Translations under genes and position numbers: made by a program
Shown here: positions 12,541 through 23,208 of the stretch, one piece after another
Layout of the letters: every line of letters starts with the position of its first letter
Numbering within the stretch: the stretch's first letter is position 1
Notes under the pieces: model-generated
Told to the model about the DNA's origin: nothing
What the model saw: the letters and a program-made list of their open reading frames with translations, nothing else
Databases searched by the model: none
Assembly: GCA_946894095.1 (NCBI GenBank)
Contig: OX335652.1
Coordinates: forward strand, 14,531,001 to 14,595,000
Direction: 5' to 3'
DNA from: Incurvaria masculella
Taxonomy: Eukaryota > Arthropoda > Insecta > Lepidoptera > Incurvariidae
DNA: 64,000 nucleotides

Positions 12541-13389
12541 GAGACAAATTACTCTTAGTTAAATAACAGAGCTAGTAATGAGTTACTTAACATTTTAAAG
12601 GCGAATTCATGTCATCCGATTGGTAATAAGGGAACAATCATAAACAATTACTAATCATTAATAACACGTGATAATTGAGATATCAGTCTATACCAGAAAA
12701 GCTATGAGAGATCAGATCCACGAAGTGCCTGTTCAAAAACGAATAGCAAAATAATGTTGTGCGATACTTTATTGCTATCGACGTTTTATTACAGGGACGC
12801 TATAGGTAGGTTACTGTACAAGAATTTCTACAATATTGTACACACTCCTAAAATATTATAACAAATGCATTTTATGATGCCAGTGATTATTAAATTGACA
12901 AATTATGTATTAATCCTGAATTTAATTTACTTACGAATAAAATTGTTGCCCTAACAACGCGTCAATCTACAAAAGCAAACAACCTTAAATGTTGTTAGTA
13001 CTTCAATATCGTTGCCCTAACATGACATACATTGATATCATGACAATTTTATATTTTGTAACAATTTGGCCTTGTTTTCTTAGCAACTGGTACATTGATC
13101 GTGCAACAAATTACATTATAACAGTTTAAAATTTGTTGACGCATCAACGCAAACATAAATATTTCAACAAGTTTTGTAATCTCTACTTTGTGCCTTGAAC
13201 AAAATTAAAATTTATTGTTGCATTAACAACGGAGTACGTTGCTCTGTGAACAATAAACGTTTGACAATAAAAACGTTGCAGTAGGCACTAAATTCAATTT
13301 GTGGCAGCACGTATCTATTTAGTTCTGGGAACAATTTTTTTTTAACAACGCAAATATTGTGCCTTTGTCGGCTCAAATTTTTCTCAGTG

Positions 13390-13998
13390 TAATTATATTT
13401 ATTTTAAATATTGAGATAACAAAGAACTCTGATACAAGTCAAACCAATGAAAGTTTTAATGCAACACAAAACAATAATTTGTTCTATCGACTAATTTAAA
13501 TTGGTCGAAAAATCTTGCCTTTTCACTCGCTACTTAATGAACAAAAACATATACAATACTTCAGATTCGGTAATCAACTCAGTGAATTTTAAAAACATTC
13601 GTTTACTTAACCGGATATACACAACATAATTTAAAAACAAAAAACATATTTTTTTAATGTAGTTTTAAAATATGATTTATAGTACAAATGTGCACGTACT
13701 TAGTTCTAAGTGCTTTTGTAATAGGTCATCATATTTAAGAATGACATTACAAATGAGGCTTATTCCAAATTTAATATTTGAAAAACTAAAAAACTATCTG
13801 AACAGTTAACTATCTAAACATTTTAAACTCTACATGAACTCCGATACCAATCCGTGATTGACTGCCGCTCTCACCTGCATCCGTTGTTATATGAGTTGAA
13901 ATATATGCAGGTTGCCATTATATAGAGCTCTTCTGCTAATTGACCTATTTTGATATATCGTATGAACTCTTCGTTCTTAGGCTCTAAGAAACTCTTTA
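13390..13998. other. No gene seen
   Basis: AT-rich spacer between the 2.4-kb element and the next transposon. Nothing recognisable. Confidence 0.4.
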
Positions 13999-14972
13999 GG
14001 CTGAGTTAAATAGTCGTAACAGAAACTAAGACTTACGAAACTTAGTACTTTGTGACGTCACTTTGCATGAGTCGTATTCACTTCGCATAAAATTCACAAC
14101 GTATAAAAGCAGTTTTGAGCAAAACTTCAAAACCATGCATATCGTATAAAATGAACAATGTATAATTTTATACGTTATGCATGAAGAAAGTTGAAAAATT
14201 AAATCAACTCTTTTCGTCATGCAGAACGTATAATAGTCACAACGTATAAAATACTCAAAAAAAAGAAAACCATGCAGTACGTTTTATACGTACGTGTCGT
14301 ATACGTTTGTATGCTATACGGAGCACTGAATAAAGCGCTATTATAAGCATACATTTAAAGATGAAATTGCTACAAAGCCGTATTTGTCACAGAGGAAAAT
14401 ATCGCCACAAACTAACCTAACCTAACCTAACCTAACCTAACCCAACCCATCCTAACCTAACCTAACCTAACCTAACCTAACCGAACCTAGCCAAACCAGA
14501 CCTAACTTTACCCATTTTTGTTGCATTGAGAATAAAAAGATCGGCGCGCGAGTATGTACTTTAAATGTATGTCATTTAGGGTGTTTATCGAATGAACATT
14601 TTTTCCCATTATACGATATGCATGGTTCTCTTTTTTTCTTAAATAAACAGTTTTCGATTGAATCTAAGGCTCAATGCAGATGCTAAAATTTTATACGTTG
14701 TGACTTTTATACGATATGCATAAAGAAAACAGTTATTTTATTTTTTCAACATCTTCATGCACTACGTTTAAAATTATTCGATCTGCCGATTATACGTTGT
14801 GAATGGTTTTTAATTTTTCGTCGAAACATTATTTTATACGTTACTATATTATTCTGCCGTTCCCCCCTTTGCATTACTTTGACATTTCGTCCATACAAAA
14901 TGTGTCCAAGTGACGTTACAAAGTACTACTTTTCGTTAGTCTTAGTTTCTGTTACGACTATTTATCTCAGCC
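13999..14972. mobile_element. PIF/Harbinger-like non-autonomous element, 974 bp
   Basis: Long inverted ends start GGCTGAG(T/A)TAAATAGTCG and continue AACAGAAACTAAGACT to a TTTGTGACGTCA-like word. The flanks are TTA on the left and TAA on the right, close to the TWA duplication of PIF/Harbinger elements but not identical. The same ends form the compact 168-bp element at 45957-46124. The interior carries words of the form CATGCANNACGTATAA in both orientations and an interstitial telomeric array. No transposase frame is visible. Confidence 0.65.
14409..14500 (-). repeat. Interstitial telomere-type array (CCTAA)n
   Basis: About 16 tandem CCTAA units with a few variants (CCCAA, CCATC, CGAAC). TTAGG is the ancestral insect telomere repeat. 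The array is short, internal to a transposon and imperfect, so it is not a chromosome end. Confidence 0.85.
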
Positions 14973-15051
14973 TAAGAAAAGTCTTCGGTAGGCTCACCAA
15001 AACCTCGTCTAGTTTAAAGTGCGAAGCAAATACTGTTTCACTTTTTTTTTC

Positions 15052-15427
15052 TTTTTTTTTTATGTGACTGGACATGGATGGCTAATACCACACCTTCTGT
15101 CATGGTATTAGCCTAACACACCACATGGGAACTAGGTGCCATGCCAGGACCTTCCTTATATTGCACGGCTACATTGAACTGGATGGAAAACACGGACAAT
15201 TTTCATTGCCGCTTCGACCATCGTTCATCCAATGCGATGGTACCAACCCGGGCGGGATTAACCCTACCACCTAGTAAGTAAGGAAGGGGACCTACAGTTT
15301 AACGTGGAATCCGAACCACGGCCAACCTCTCTCAACGGTCACCCATCCAAGACCAGACCGGACCCAGCGTTGCTTAACTTCGGAGAGCGATCGCCGAAGT
15401 GTCGCGCCACTGGGCCACTGAGGCTGA
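15052..15427 (-). mobile_element. tRNA/5S-type chimeric SINE, copy D
   Basis: The cleanest full copy, on the minus strand: poly-T at 15052-15060 and head GAGGCTGA near 15419-15427. It has the A box TGGCCCAGTGG, the 5S-like block CCGAAGTTAAGCAACG plus CTTGGATGGGTGACC, the B box GGTTCGGATTCC, and the body ending CATCCATGTCCAGTCACAT. It lacks about 9 bp that copy A has between the 5S-like block and the B box. Transcription would be by RNA polymerase III if the boxes work. Confidence 0.88.
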
Positions 15428-15647
15428 CTATAACTACGACCTTCTATATAGGGTAGAACCAGTAGAACAATGGCTACCTTTGTACGCCAACTTCACCTCA
15501 AAAAAGATCGGAGTCCTTATTAGGGTGAGTCAGTACTTTAGCGGTACCAAAATCTGTAACCGTAAAAAACGGGTGCGCCAAAAAAGGCGCAGATTAGGTA
15601 TTATGCAAAGTATTGTTCGCTTTTCTAGGATGCACCAGCCATGTACT

Positions 15648-15960
15648 TTTTTTATTTTATGCAACCTGACATGAATGGCTAATACCACGCAACTACTGTT
15701 TTCATATTAGCCTAATACACCACATTCCCGAAGGAATTAGGTGCCATGCGAGGACCTTCCCTTTACGAGCACAGCTACATTGAACGAAAAACGCGGACAA
15801 TTTTTCATAGCCGCTTCAACCATAGTTTAATCCAATACGGTGGTACCAACCCGGGCGGGCTTAACCCTACCACCTAGTAGGGTTAGGAACCTACAGTTTT
15901 ACATGGGTTACGAACCATGGAACAGCTCGCATTCGAAACGAAATGCACTTATCTACCTAC
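15648..15960 (-). mobile_element. SINE copy E, variant head
   Basis: The tail form is TTTTATGCAACCTGACATGA. The body is complete to CGGTGGTACCAACCCGGGCG and CCACCTAGTAG. The head side ends CGAACCATGG, then AACGAAATGCACTTATC, as in copy C. It sits only 220 bp from copy D in the same orientation. Confidence 0.8.
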
Positions 15961-17385
15961 GTACCTATTTTGCTCCTTCTGTCTTGTCGATGGCCGCAAA
16001 ACTCACAGAATGTGGAGCCCCTTCAACTCCGAACAGTTGTAGGGTCTCTTTCTGTAAGTAACTTCTGCATAACCACCCAAATTCACATAGGTAATGGTTC
16101 CACGGTTTATTGGTCCTACACGTAATTTATTGATATTGCTAATCAGACAAATGGCTAATCCATTAGATTTGCAGTACCAAGGTATATTGTATTCCAAAGC
16201 ACCCCTTGCACTCAATGTAACGGGTGCATCTACTTTTTTGCAACAGAAGCTTTATATTGATTAAAATTAGTTTTCAATCGAATTTTCAACCCCTGCATCT
16301 GCACGAGCAGACGAATAAATAAATAATGCATCACGCAATAGTTTGGGATCAGAGCCAATATGTAGCTGGATATTTTGGTATGCAATAAGAGAATGTCAGT
16401 CGAATGAAAACCATCAACTGATTAAAATATTGTTTTTAAAAGAGATCATTGCCTACGTAAAAAAAATGTGCCGTTAGAGTCATTTCATATAATTAAGAAC
16501 GTTAATTATATAATTTAGAACGTTAATTATATGATTAAGAACGTTTATAACGAAAAATTTGCATTCAACATAATTCACAGGAAAATAAACAAAATTAACG
16601 GAAATGTTAATGAAAATCTTGCAATCAATAAATACAAAATATTCGGGAGACACGAAAAGAGTGGCAATTGAAACTATTTGGAAATAATCGTAAAGTGTAA
16701 AACTACCAAGCCACATTGACCTGAAAACTAACTTGGACATCTCATTGTTTATTATAAACAGACTTTTCTTCATCAATACAATCATCTTAATAAAAATACA
16801 CCCATTGGAAATGCTAACAGCCAATTTTGTTCACTAGAGTCTAGAATATACTGAATTCTGCCTCGCGTCTCTCTTCGGCCGCTGCATTCATGATAAGTCG
16901 ATCCATGATTTATGGCAACTGCACGTGATATATTCGGGCAGTGCGCGCAAGAAATGCAGTTGAATGGACGCTGGACTATGTGCATCCGCGATGCACCACG
17001 CCACTTATAACCTGCAGTAAATAGGTTTTGATTTTTTAAAATTCACAACTATATGTAAATTCTTGTAACAGATTTAATTATGAAATTTTAATATTTTAGG
17101 GTAGAACATAATAAGTCAATATGGCTTTTTAATGGATTAATGAACATAAAATTATACATATATGTATTTATTGCTATCACCCAGATTATCATTGCAGTAT
17201 CTTCTTGGAATCCCCTGTTTGAACCTGAAATAATTGATGATAATACTATCAAAAGCATTTTTTTTTCAATGATTACATTTTTTTCGAATTGTCCAATTGT
17301 AAGATATCTACATTGATATAATTTCATACAATAAATTAGTATGAGTAACATTTCTATATACGATACTTATTTCAAAACGTTAGAT
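15961..17385. other. No gene seen
   Basis: AT-rich. Holds one small tandem repeat (16486-16546). The minus-strand frame at 16480-16824 is low-complexity and is not believed. Confidence 0.4.
16486..16546 (+). repeat. 21-bp tandem repeat, three units
   Basis: AGAACGTTAATTATAT recurs with AGAAC at 16496, 16517 and 16538, a period of 21 bp with small changes. Confidence 0.75.
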
Positions 17386-17708
17386 AAAACCAGCAAAGTG
17401 CGAGTCGGACTCGCACACGAAGGGTTCCGTACCATCGTACAAGATTTAACACAAAAAATCACGTTTTTTCAAATTATTTCTTAATTAATTCAAATTAAAG
17501 GGGGGTCCCTTTAATTTTTATATTTTTTTTATTTTACCTATTTGTTGTTATAGCGGCAAAATAAATACACACTCTGTGAAAATTTCAGCTGCCTACCTAT
17601 TACGATTCATGAGATACAGCCCTGTGACAGACGGACGGACGGACGGACGGACAGCGGAGGCTTAGTAATAGGGTTCCGTTTTCACTCTTTGGGTACGGAA
17701 CCCTAAAA
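17386..17708 (-). mobile_element. Lepidopteran interspersed repeat (GGGTTCCGTACC family), copy 2
   Basis: Reverse-orientation copy of 4397-4697. It runs from AAAGTGCGAGTCGGACTCGC through a (GGAC)n tract at about 17632-17652 to GGGTACGGAACCCTAAAAAT. The two copies are close in sequence, with small indels in the A/T-rich middle. Confidence 0.82.
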
Positions 17709-18239
17709 ATGGTTTCAATTAGCTATCACGTTTTTTTTTCAGTAACATTGCGTAAAATACCTTTTACAATATGTTTTTCAAATAACCCTGTTTTGGCGAT
17801 TACACTTAAACCATTTTTATGAATCAGGTCTCGAAGTAATAACCGTGAGACGTGAGCAAAAGACAAGAGGCAAAAATCAGTTTAGTATCGAATAATTTAT
17901 GATCATCCTAGTCTTGGCTAGACGTTCAACAAACAGAACGAATATTTCTTCTTAGTTTCGATTGTTCTAATATTGACTCTATCCCTCCGAACATTACGTT
18001 AGATGAAGGGTGAAATTGCACCCCTCTACGTTAATTAATAACGGACGTCTATGTCAATATAGACGCATCAGTGATTTTGGGTATACATATTCCGATGCCA
18101 GACTGAAGGTTCTAGCAGACCGAACAATATGAAGCCACCGGCTCGCTATGAAATTATTTATATGCTTCGAAATGTGCGGTTTTGACGCTCCTATCAAATA
18201 TTAATAAAATCTCCACAACTGCTGTGATCGCAGAAGAGA
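17709..18239. other. No gene seen
   Basis: AT-rich single-copy-looking sequence without coding signal. Confidence 0.4.
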
Positions 18240-18935
18240 AATGGTAGGAGAAGTGTCATGTGGGACTTACTCGCGATGGACAAATTGTACTTATAATAGT
18301 ATTGGAAACATCGCCATGGTATGTGAATGTGACCCGGAAATGCGTTCGCCAAGTCAGTTCCGACCCACACAGATGCTCCAATACGTCTGCGACTACATTT
18401 GCTTGTTACATTCGTTACTTTTATAAAATTACAGACAGCTGGTCTAATATTAGGCGCGCCAGATGGCACATCTTCTTCCTTTTTGATCAGAATTTGATGC
18501 ATGTGGATCTAAGCCTAACCGATTATCGATGCGGTAGGTCCCGTGAGGTCCTAGTGACACGTGAAAGATTTTCAAGGTCTACATCAAGAAAACGTAAGTA
18601 CTGCGGTATAATTTTGACAAATGTTTTTACCACTAAAGAGAAAGGAAGAAGTAGTGTCATGCGGTCGATGTCGCGTCTACGCCGTATGTTCAAAGTTACC
18701 ATATAATTTTATGGGAATCCGGCAGTATGCTACACAGTCAAAACATTGCCACCGCGGGCAAATTTGCTCTAAAAATGCATTCGTCAAGGCAGTTCCCACC
18801 CACACACACCCTCAAATGCGTCTCCAACTATATATGCTTGAGGCATGTACGTTTAAGTTGGATTGGTAGTTTTTGAAAATTGGAGACAACGGGTCTCACA
18901 GTAAGCGCGTTAGGTGGCATATTTCCTTCCTTTTA
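18240..18935 (+). repeat. Two diverged copies of a ~250-290-bp repeat in direct order
   Basis: The stretches 18248-18490 and about 18648-18935 line up: GTGTCATGTGG / GTGTCATGCGG, AAATGCGTTCGCCAAGTCAGT / AAATGCATTCGTCAAGGCAGT, CCACACAGATGCTC / CCACACACACCCTC, TAGGCGCGCCAGATGGCA / AAGCGCGTTAGGTGGCAT. Identity is modest, so the duplication or the two insertions are old. The open frame at 18260-18706 crosses both and has no recognisable domain. Confidence 0.5.
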
Positions 18936-20482
18936 TATATAGTTTTTTTACATTAATATAATCCCTGCACATAATACTTTGAAAATCAGCTACCATTGAA
19001 TGCTTTCAAGGCTTCTGGATGATATAACATTAACATAATTATTTAAGGGACGTAGTAGGGTTTGTTAAATTTATTAATATGCAGTAAGACATTATGGCTA
19101 ACGCCAGACTTTCAGTCCGACAGATCCCATTAAGTTTCTAGTTACTATTTTTATTTCAAGGTCTGCGAAAGTAATTCCGCCGGCTAGATTTTCACGTTGC
19201 ATTAAAACCTCTAGGTGTGCCTCGGGGGAAATACCTAGGCATTCGTGGACAAATGCATCATCCTGCATACCACAGATTATTGACCATAAATATAAAGTAT
19301 CTAGAAGATTGGTTTGGCCTTATTTTGGGAGTGTCGGCATTCCCTGCCTGTTCTGCGTTGAGCGATGGTTGAAAAGAGATGAAGAGATTGTGTTATCTAG
19401 CTAGGCTTCATTATTAAGAGTTATTAAATTTTGTCGGAAACATTTATTTATTTATTTAGGAAATCAACAGCTTATATTTACAGACATGTTAACAAAAAAC
19501 TTTTACTAAAATACAAGCCAATTATAGATTTCCACTTCATTATCGTCACATCAACATAATGTGATATATTTAGCTCGGTAGAAAAATGGTAAAAGACATC
19601 ATCGCAAAATATTAACCCAATATTAAACAAATCCATGCACATGATAAAAAACTGTTAAAACCATAATTATTTACATAATGTTGAAATATATTTTTTTCTA
19701 AACTTTATGTTTTGTTTTCGGTCAATGTTTTTTTCCAAATAGGTTTATTTTGTAAAATATTCAGCGAGGGGCGTAACATAACATTGATAGTATTATGAAC
19801 CTACTCATTTCCCATTACGAATAAACATGAAAGAAAAAAAAAATCCAATTTTTTTGCTTCATAATTCGTTAAGATGATTATAATTAAATTTGATAATCTA
19901 TCCTCTTTGCTATTAAAAATTAATACTAACGGTGCTTTTAAATACTCTTTGCACAAAAAATGCGCAAGGAATAGGTTTTTTATAAAAAAAAGTTCTTTCA
20001 TGTTGAAGAGATACTCCAGGCCCCCACCCTAACTGCTCAACCTCACATAATTTCGTTAGACTAAGCAGCCCTCTGACATCATCGTCACTTGAAAAATCCC
20101 CGCTTCCTTTTTTCCAATTAGCCCTGAGGAAGCTTTCAATTATATCAATTTGTCGGCGAAGGTTGTCTCAAAAGAATGTGTCGTAATGAATTTACTGAGT
20201 AACGTTACATTGAAAGAAGGCATCTTTCAGGCGGCGACCGTTTTATGTTATAGCAGCCCACTGGTCGGTAAAATCTAACAGAAGATTCAAAAGTTAATCA
20301 AGTTTAACATTTTTAATAATATATTTAAGAAAGATAGAGTTTTATCAGTTTTAAATAAAATGTCAGGAAGGTGTTTGAAACCTCAATTATTTAAGGGATA
20401 AAATATTTATTTATTAACGGTCTCATTTATTTAGACTTTCACTCTTGTTACACATTACTATTAAAATGTTTTCGGATGCACG
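18936..20482. other. No gene seen
   Basis: AT-rich. A (TTTA)n tract at about 19441-19459 followed by GGAAATCAACAGCTTATATT resembles the inverted tail of a LINE. Nothing else recognised. Confidence 0.4.
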
Positions 20483-20631
20483 GTGTTATTATTATCGCTT
20501 ACTTGCTACAGTCAACGTTTCGTCCACCGCATTATGAACTTCCTCAGGACTCGCGGCGCGACCTGGAGGACTTCCGACACGTCGTCCAGTCAGAAACGTC
20601 GACTTAAACAAGTAAGCGATAATCATAACAC
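20483..20631. mobile_element. Fold-back element related to 9950-10172
   Basis: Inverted ends GTGTTATTATTATCGCTTAC and the complement ending CATAACAC. The inner arms contain CAACGTTTCGTCCACC and GAAACGTCGACTTAAACAAG. The same GGACGAAACGTYGA word as in the 10-kb palindrome links them. It is 149 bp and non-coding. Confidence 0.65.
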
Positions 20632-22483
20632 TTTATATACGATAACATTTGATTAATAATGTTCTCATTATTTAAATTATCGGCTATAGATGACTTCAAA
20701 AAATATTGTGGAAAATCTCGTTGTTAAAAAAAATCTTATAATTAGAAGCTTCGATCCATTAATTCAAAATGATAGTACTTTGTAAAAACTAACTAAGCAA
20801 AAAAATTCCTTTTGTTCGTAACACTTTGTAACATTGCGCGGAACGTTATCACATATGACAAAAGTTGACCTCACGAAACATATTTTCAATTTATCAGAGC
20901 AAAGTAAGGTACCATTCAATCTAAAAGAAACCGTATTGTACACAGAATAAAATGCCTTTTCATTCATTCATTTCAAGATTCCTGCCCTGGAAAATGTGTG
21001 TTGTTTATGTCCAACAAGAAATACTACCATAGGCAAAAAAGCAGATAACAGCACAAAAAATACTACATCTGAGGACACCAAACTGTTGTTTTTGAAAAAT
21101 ATTTACACATACGTTTTTTAATGTTCAATAAATAAAATTAAAAAGATATTTTAATTAGTATACGTATACACGATATGCAACTTTTGTTACTCAGTTATAA
21201 CGTTATTATTTTCTTCTACGAAACGCTATACAATTATTTAACCGTTTATTTAAAATGTTTTCAGTACTTAACCTTTTTCATTTGTCAAAAGTACTTCACA
21301 GTCTGCCAGCTAACAGCCATCTAATCATTGCTTATTCTATGCTAAGTCGGCGTCTGTTTTCTTTCACGGCTTCATACATTATTCAGGCGTCCTGTAAGAG
21401 GAAGCGGCGAGGAGGAGCACTTTCCTGTTTGCGAGCGGTCGGGGCGCAACACCCCGCACCGAGTCTCGGCTTTCCAACGAGCACGGAACCCTAATTCTGC
21501 CTTACCCCCGGCAGGCCCAACGTCTTTGTAAATGAGGACTTTTAATGAATAATTGAGACATAAATGGTGTTTATTTTAGGGAGTACGTTGAGAATTATAA
21601 AATATACTTTATAAAATAGAATTATAGAATATAGAGGTTATCTGTAATTATAAAATTACAGATAACCTCTTATTAAAAATATATATATTTGAAATTCATG
21701 AGCGGATCACTTTGAGCCAAAATTTTAAGATTATGATTCATAATTTTTATATCAAATTTAAGTGCCGATTGGACACAATGTTCTTGATAAATGTTCTCCA
21801 TCAAATCCGAAGAAATTATTTTTATTATAAAATATTATATAACTTATAATCATATACATTTAAGTCAATTTTCTTTTTCTAAACAAAATCCTAATAGATA
21901 ATAGAGTAAATAATAATCCGTATTGTCAAAAGCTGTTGTTCTTAAGAATATGAAAAAAATGTGATATGAGGCATTTTCGTTCAGCGTTATCGGGCGGCAG
22001 ATTTGATGGATCATGGTTTTTAAACCGACCTTATAACTTCATTCGTCACGTTATATCATATTCTATCCTTCTCCCAATAACTCAGTGTAAGGAATACATT
22101 TGATAACGTAGCTTCCCGCAGTGGTCTGCTTTTCGTCAATTTCATTCTTAGAAACATTTCTTAGCGTTCGCGTTCGCAAATTTGATGATGTTGTTTTAGT
22201 TAGTTTAGTTAGTTTCAAGCATTTATTAAGCACGTGTTTAAGTTCATTACGCAAATAATTGTTATAATTTTTTTTAATAATTTAATATTTAAGAAATTTA
22301 TTTAACAATAGATTTTTTTTTAACTTGGTGTGCGGACATAGACGAGCATCAGACGGCATGGGGGTTTTTCACAAAAAAATATGTATTTATGATGGTAGTT
22401 CCAATAAGAACCTAAATTGTAAAAACTTAAACAATATTGATTTGATTAATTACTATTTTTATATACTCTTTGTTTTTGTTTTC
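20632..22483. other. No gene; small GC-rich patch at 21395-21520
   Basis: AT-rich, with a hairpin at 21633-21670. The GC-rich patch at about 21395-21520 (CGGTCGGGGCGCAACACCCC) has a short open frame but no recognised protein. Confidence 0.4.
21633..21670. repeat. Perfect hairpin, 17-bp arms
   Basis: AGAGGTTATCTGTAATT and its exact reverse complement are separated by four bases (ATAA). It could be a relic of a palindromic transposon end or a cruciform-forming site. Confidence 0.75.
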
Positions 22484-22655
22484 TTTTTTTATGCAACCTG
22501 ACATGGATGGCTAATACCACACAACTACCGTTATGATATTAGCCCAATACACTACATTCCCCAAGGTATTCGGTGCCATGCAAGGATCTTCCCTGTATGA
22601 GCACGGCTACATTTAACTGGATGGAAAACACGGACAAATTTGCATTGCCATCATT
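22484..22655 (-). mobile_element. SINE copy F, 5'-truncated
   Basis: Tail form TTTTATGCAACCTGACATGG, then body to TAACTGGATGGAAAACACGG. It stops after CAAATTTGCATTGCC, lacking everything on the promoter side. This is normal 5' truncation for a retroposon. Confidence 0.78.
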
Positions 22656-23029
22656 CACATCAATCGTCATCGTCAAATAAATAGTTTTAAGCATTCATAG
22701 AAATAAGAATAACTTGATTCCATCGCACCACCCGTCAAAATAAGTTTTCACTAGAATAATACATATTTAAACCAGATTTTTTGGACAAAGCTCTCGCCAC
22801 TATTCTCCATTCGATTTCTGTCATAGTTTTTATTGCGAATAATTTTTTTTTATCGATTCTTCACAATATAAAATTATAACTTTTGTCTTGCTTGCATTAA
22901 TTAGCTTTCATTAATTATACCAGTTTTTTGTAGAAAAATTTAAAGCATTTAGGTAATGCTGTATATGTGGAGGATCTAGAGAGGGAAAGAGGGGCTTTAA
23001 CTTAACAAGCCGTGGCAACATTGTAAGTG
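22656..23029. other. No gene seen
   Basis: AT-rich spacer between two oppositely oriented SINE fragments. Confidence 0.4.
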
Positions 23030-23208
23030 TATTTAGTCTACTAGGTGGTAGTGCTGATCCCGCCCTGATCGCACTGAATTTTCCATCCAGTTCAATGTGG
23101 CAATTATTCTGGCATAGCAGCTCATTCCTTAAGGAATGCGGTGTATCGGGCTCATATGATGACGGTGGGTGTATAGTCATCCATGTCCAGCTACATAAAA
23201 AGAAAAAA
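23030..23208 (+). mobile_element. SINE copy G, diverged and shortened
   Basis: Plus-strand fragment from CTACTAGGTGGTAG through TTTTCCATCCAGTTCAATGT and GGAATGCGGTGTATCGGG to CATCCATGTCCAGCTACAT and an A-rich tail. It has internal deletions (the GATGGTCGAAGCGG part is missing). Confidence 0.72.

Larger units (their letters stand above)
11002..13389. mobile_element. 2,388-bp element with short terminal inverted repeats, filled with minisatellite
   Basis: The ends are inverted copies of CACTGAGAAAAA (11002 onward, and the complement ending at 13389), flanked on both sides by TA (11000-11001 and 13390-13391), which looks like a 2-bp target duplication. The interior is built from variations on GTAACAAC, GCTTTGCTAT and ATCAAAAGT words. 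These are direct repeats to about 12112 and inverted from about 12116 to 12540, followed by sparser repeats. The open frames at 11870-12151 (+) and 12252-12485 (-) are repeat translations. No transposase is present, so it would need enzyme from elsewhere. Confidence 0.75.

Noticed and set aside
14409..14500. A true telomere end
   Set aside because: The array is about 16 units, imperfect, in the middle of the window and inside a transposon.
15360..15400. Genuine 5S rRNA gene
   Set aside because: Only the internal control region (about 45 bp) is present, embedded in a SINE, with no 5S ends.
18260..18706. 148-codon frame as a gene
   Set aside because: It spans two diverged copies of a repeat and the frame is not kept between them.
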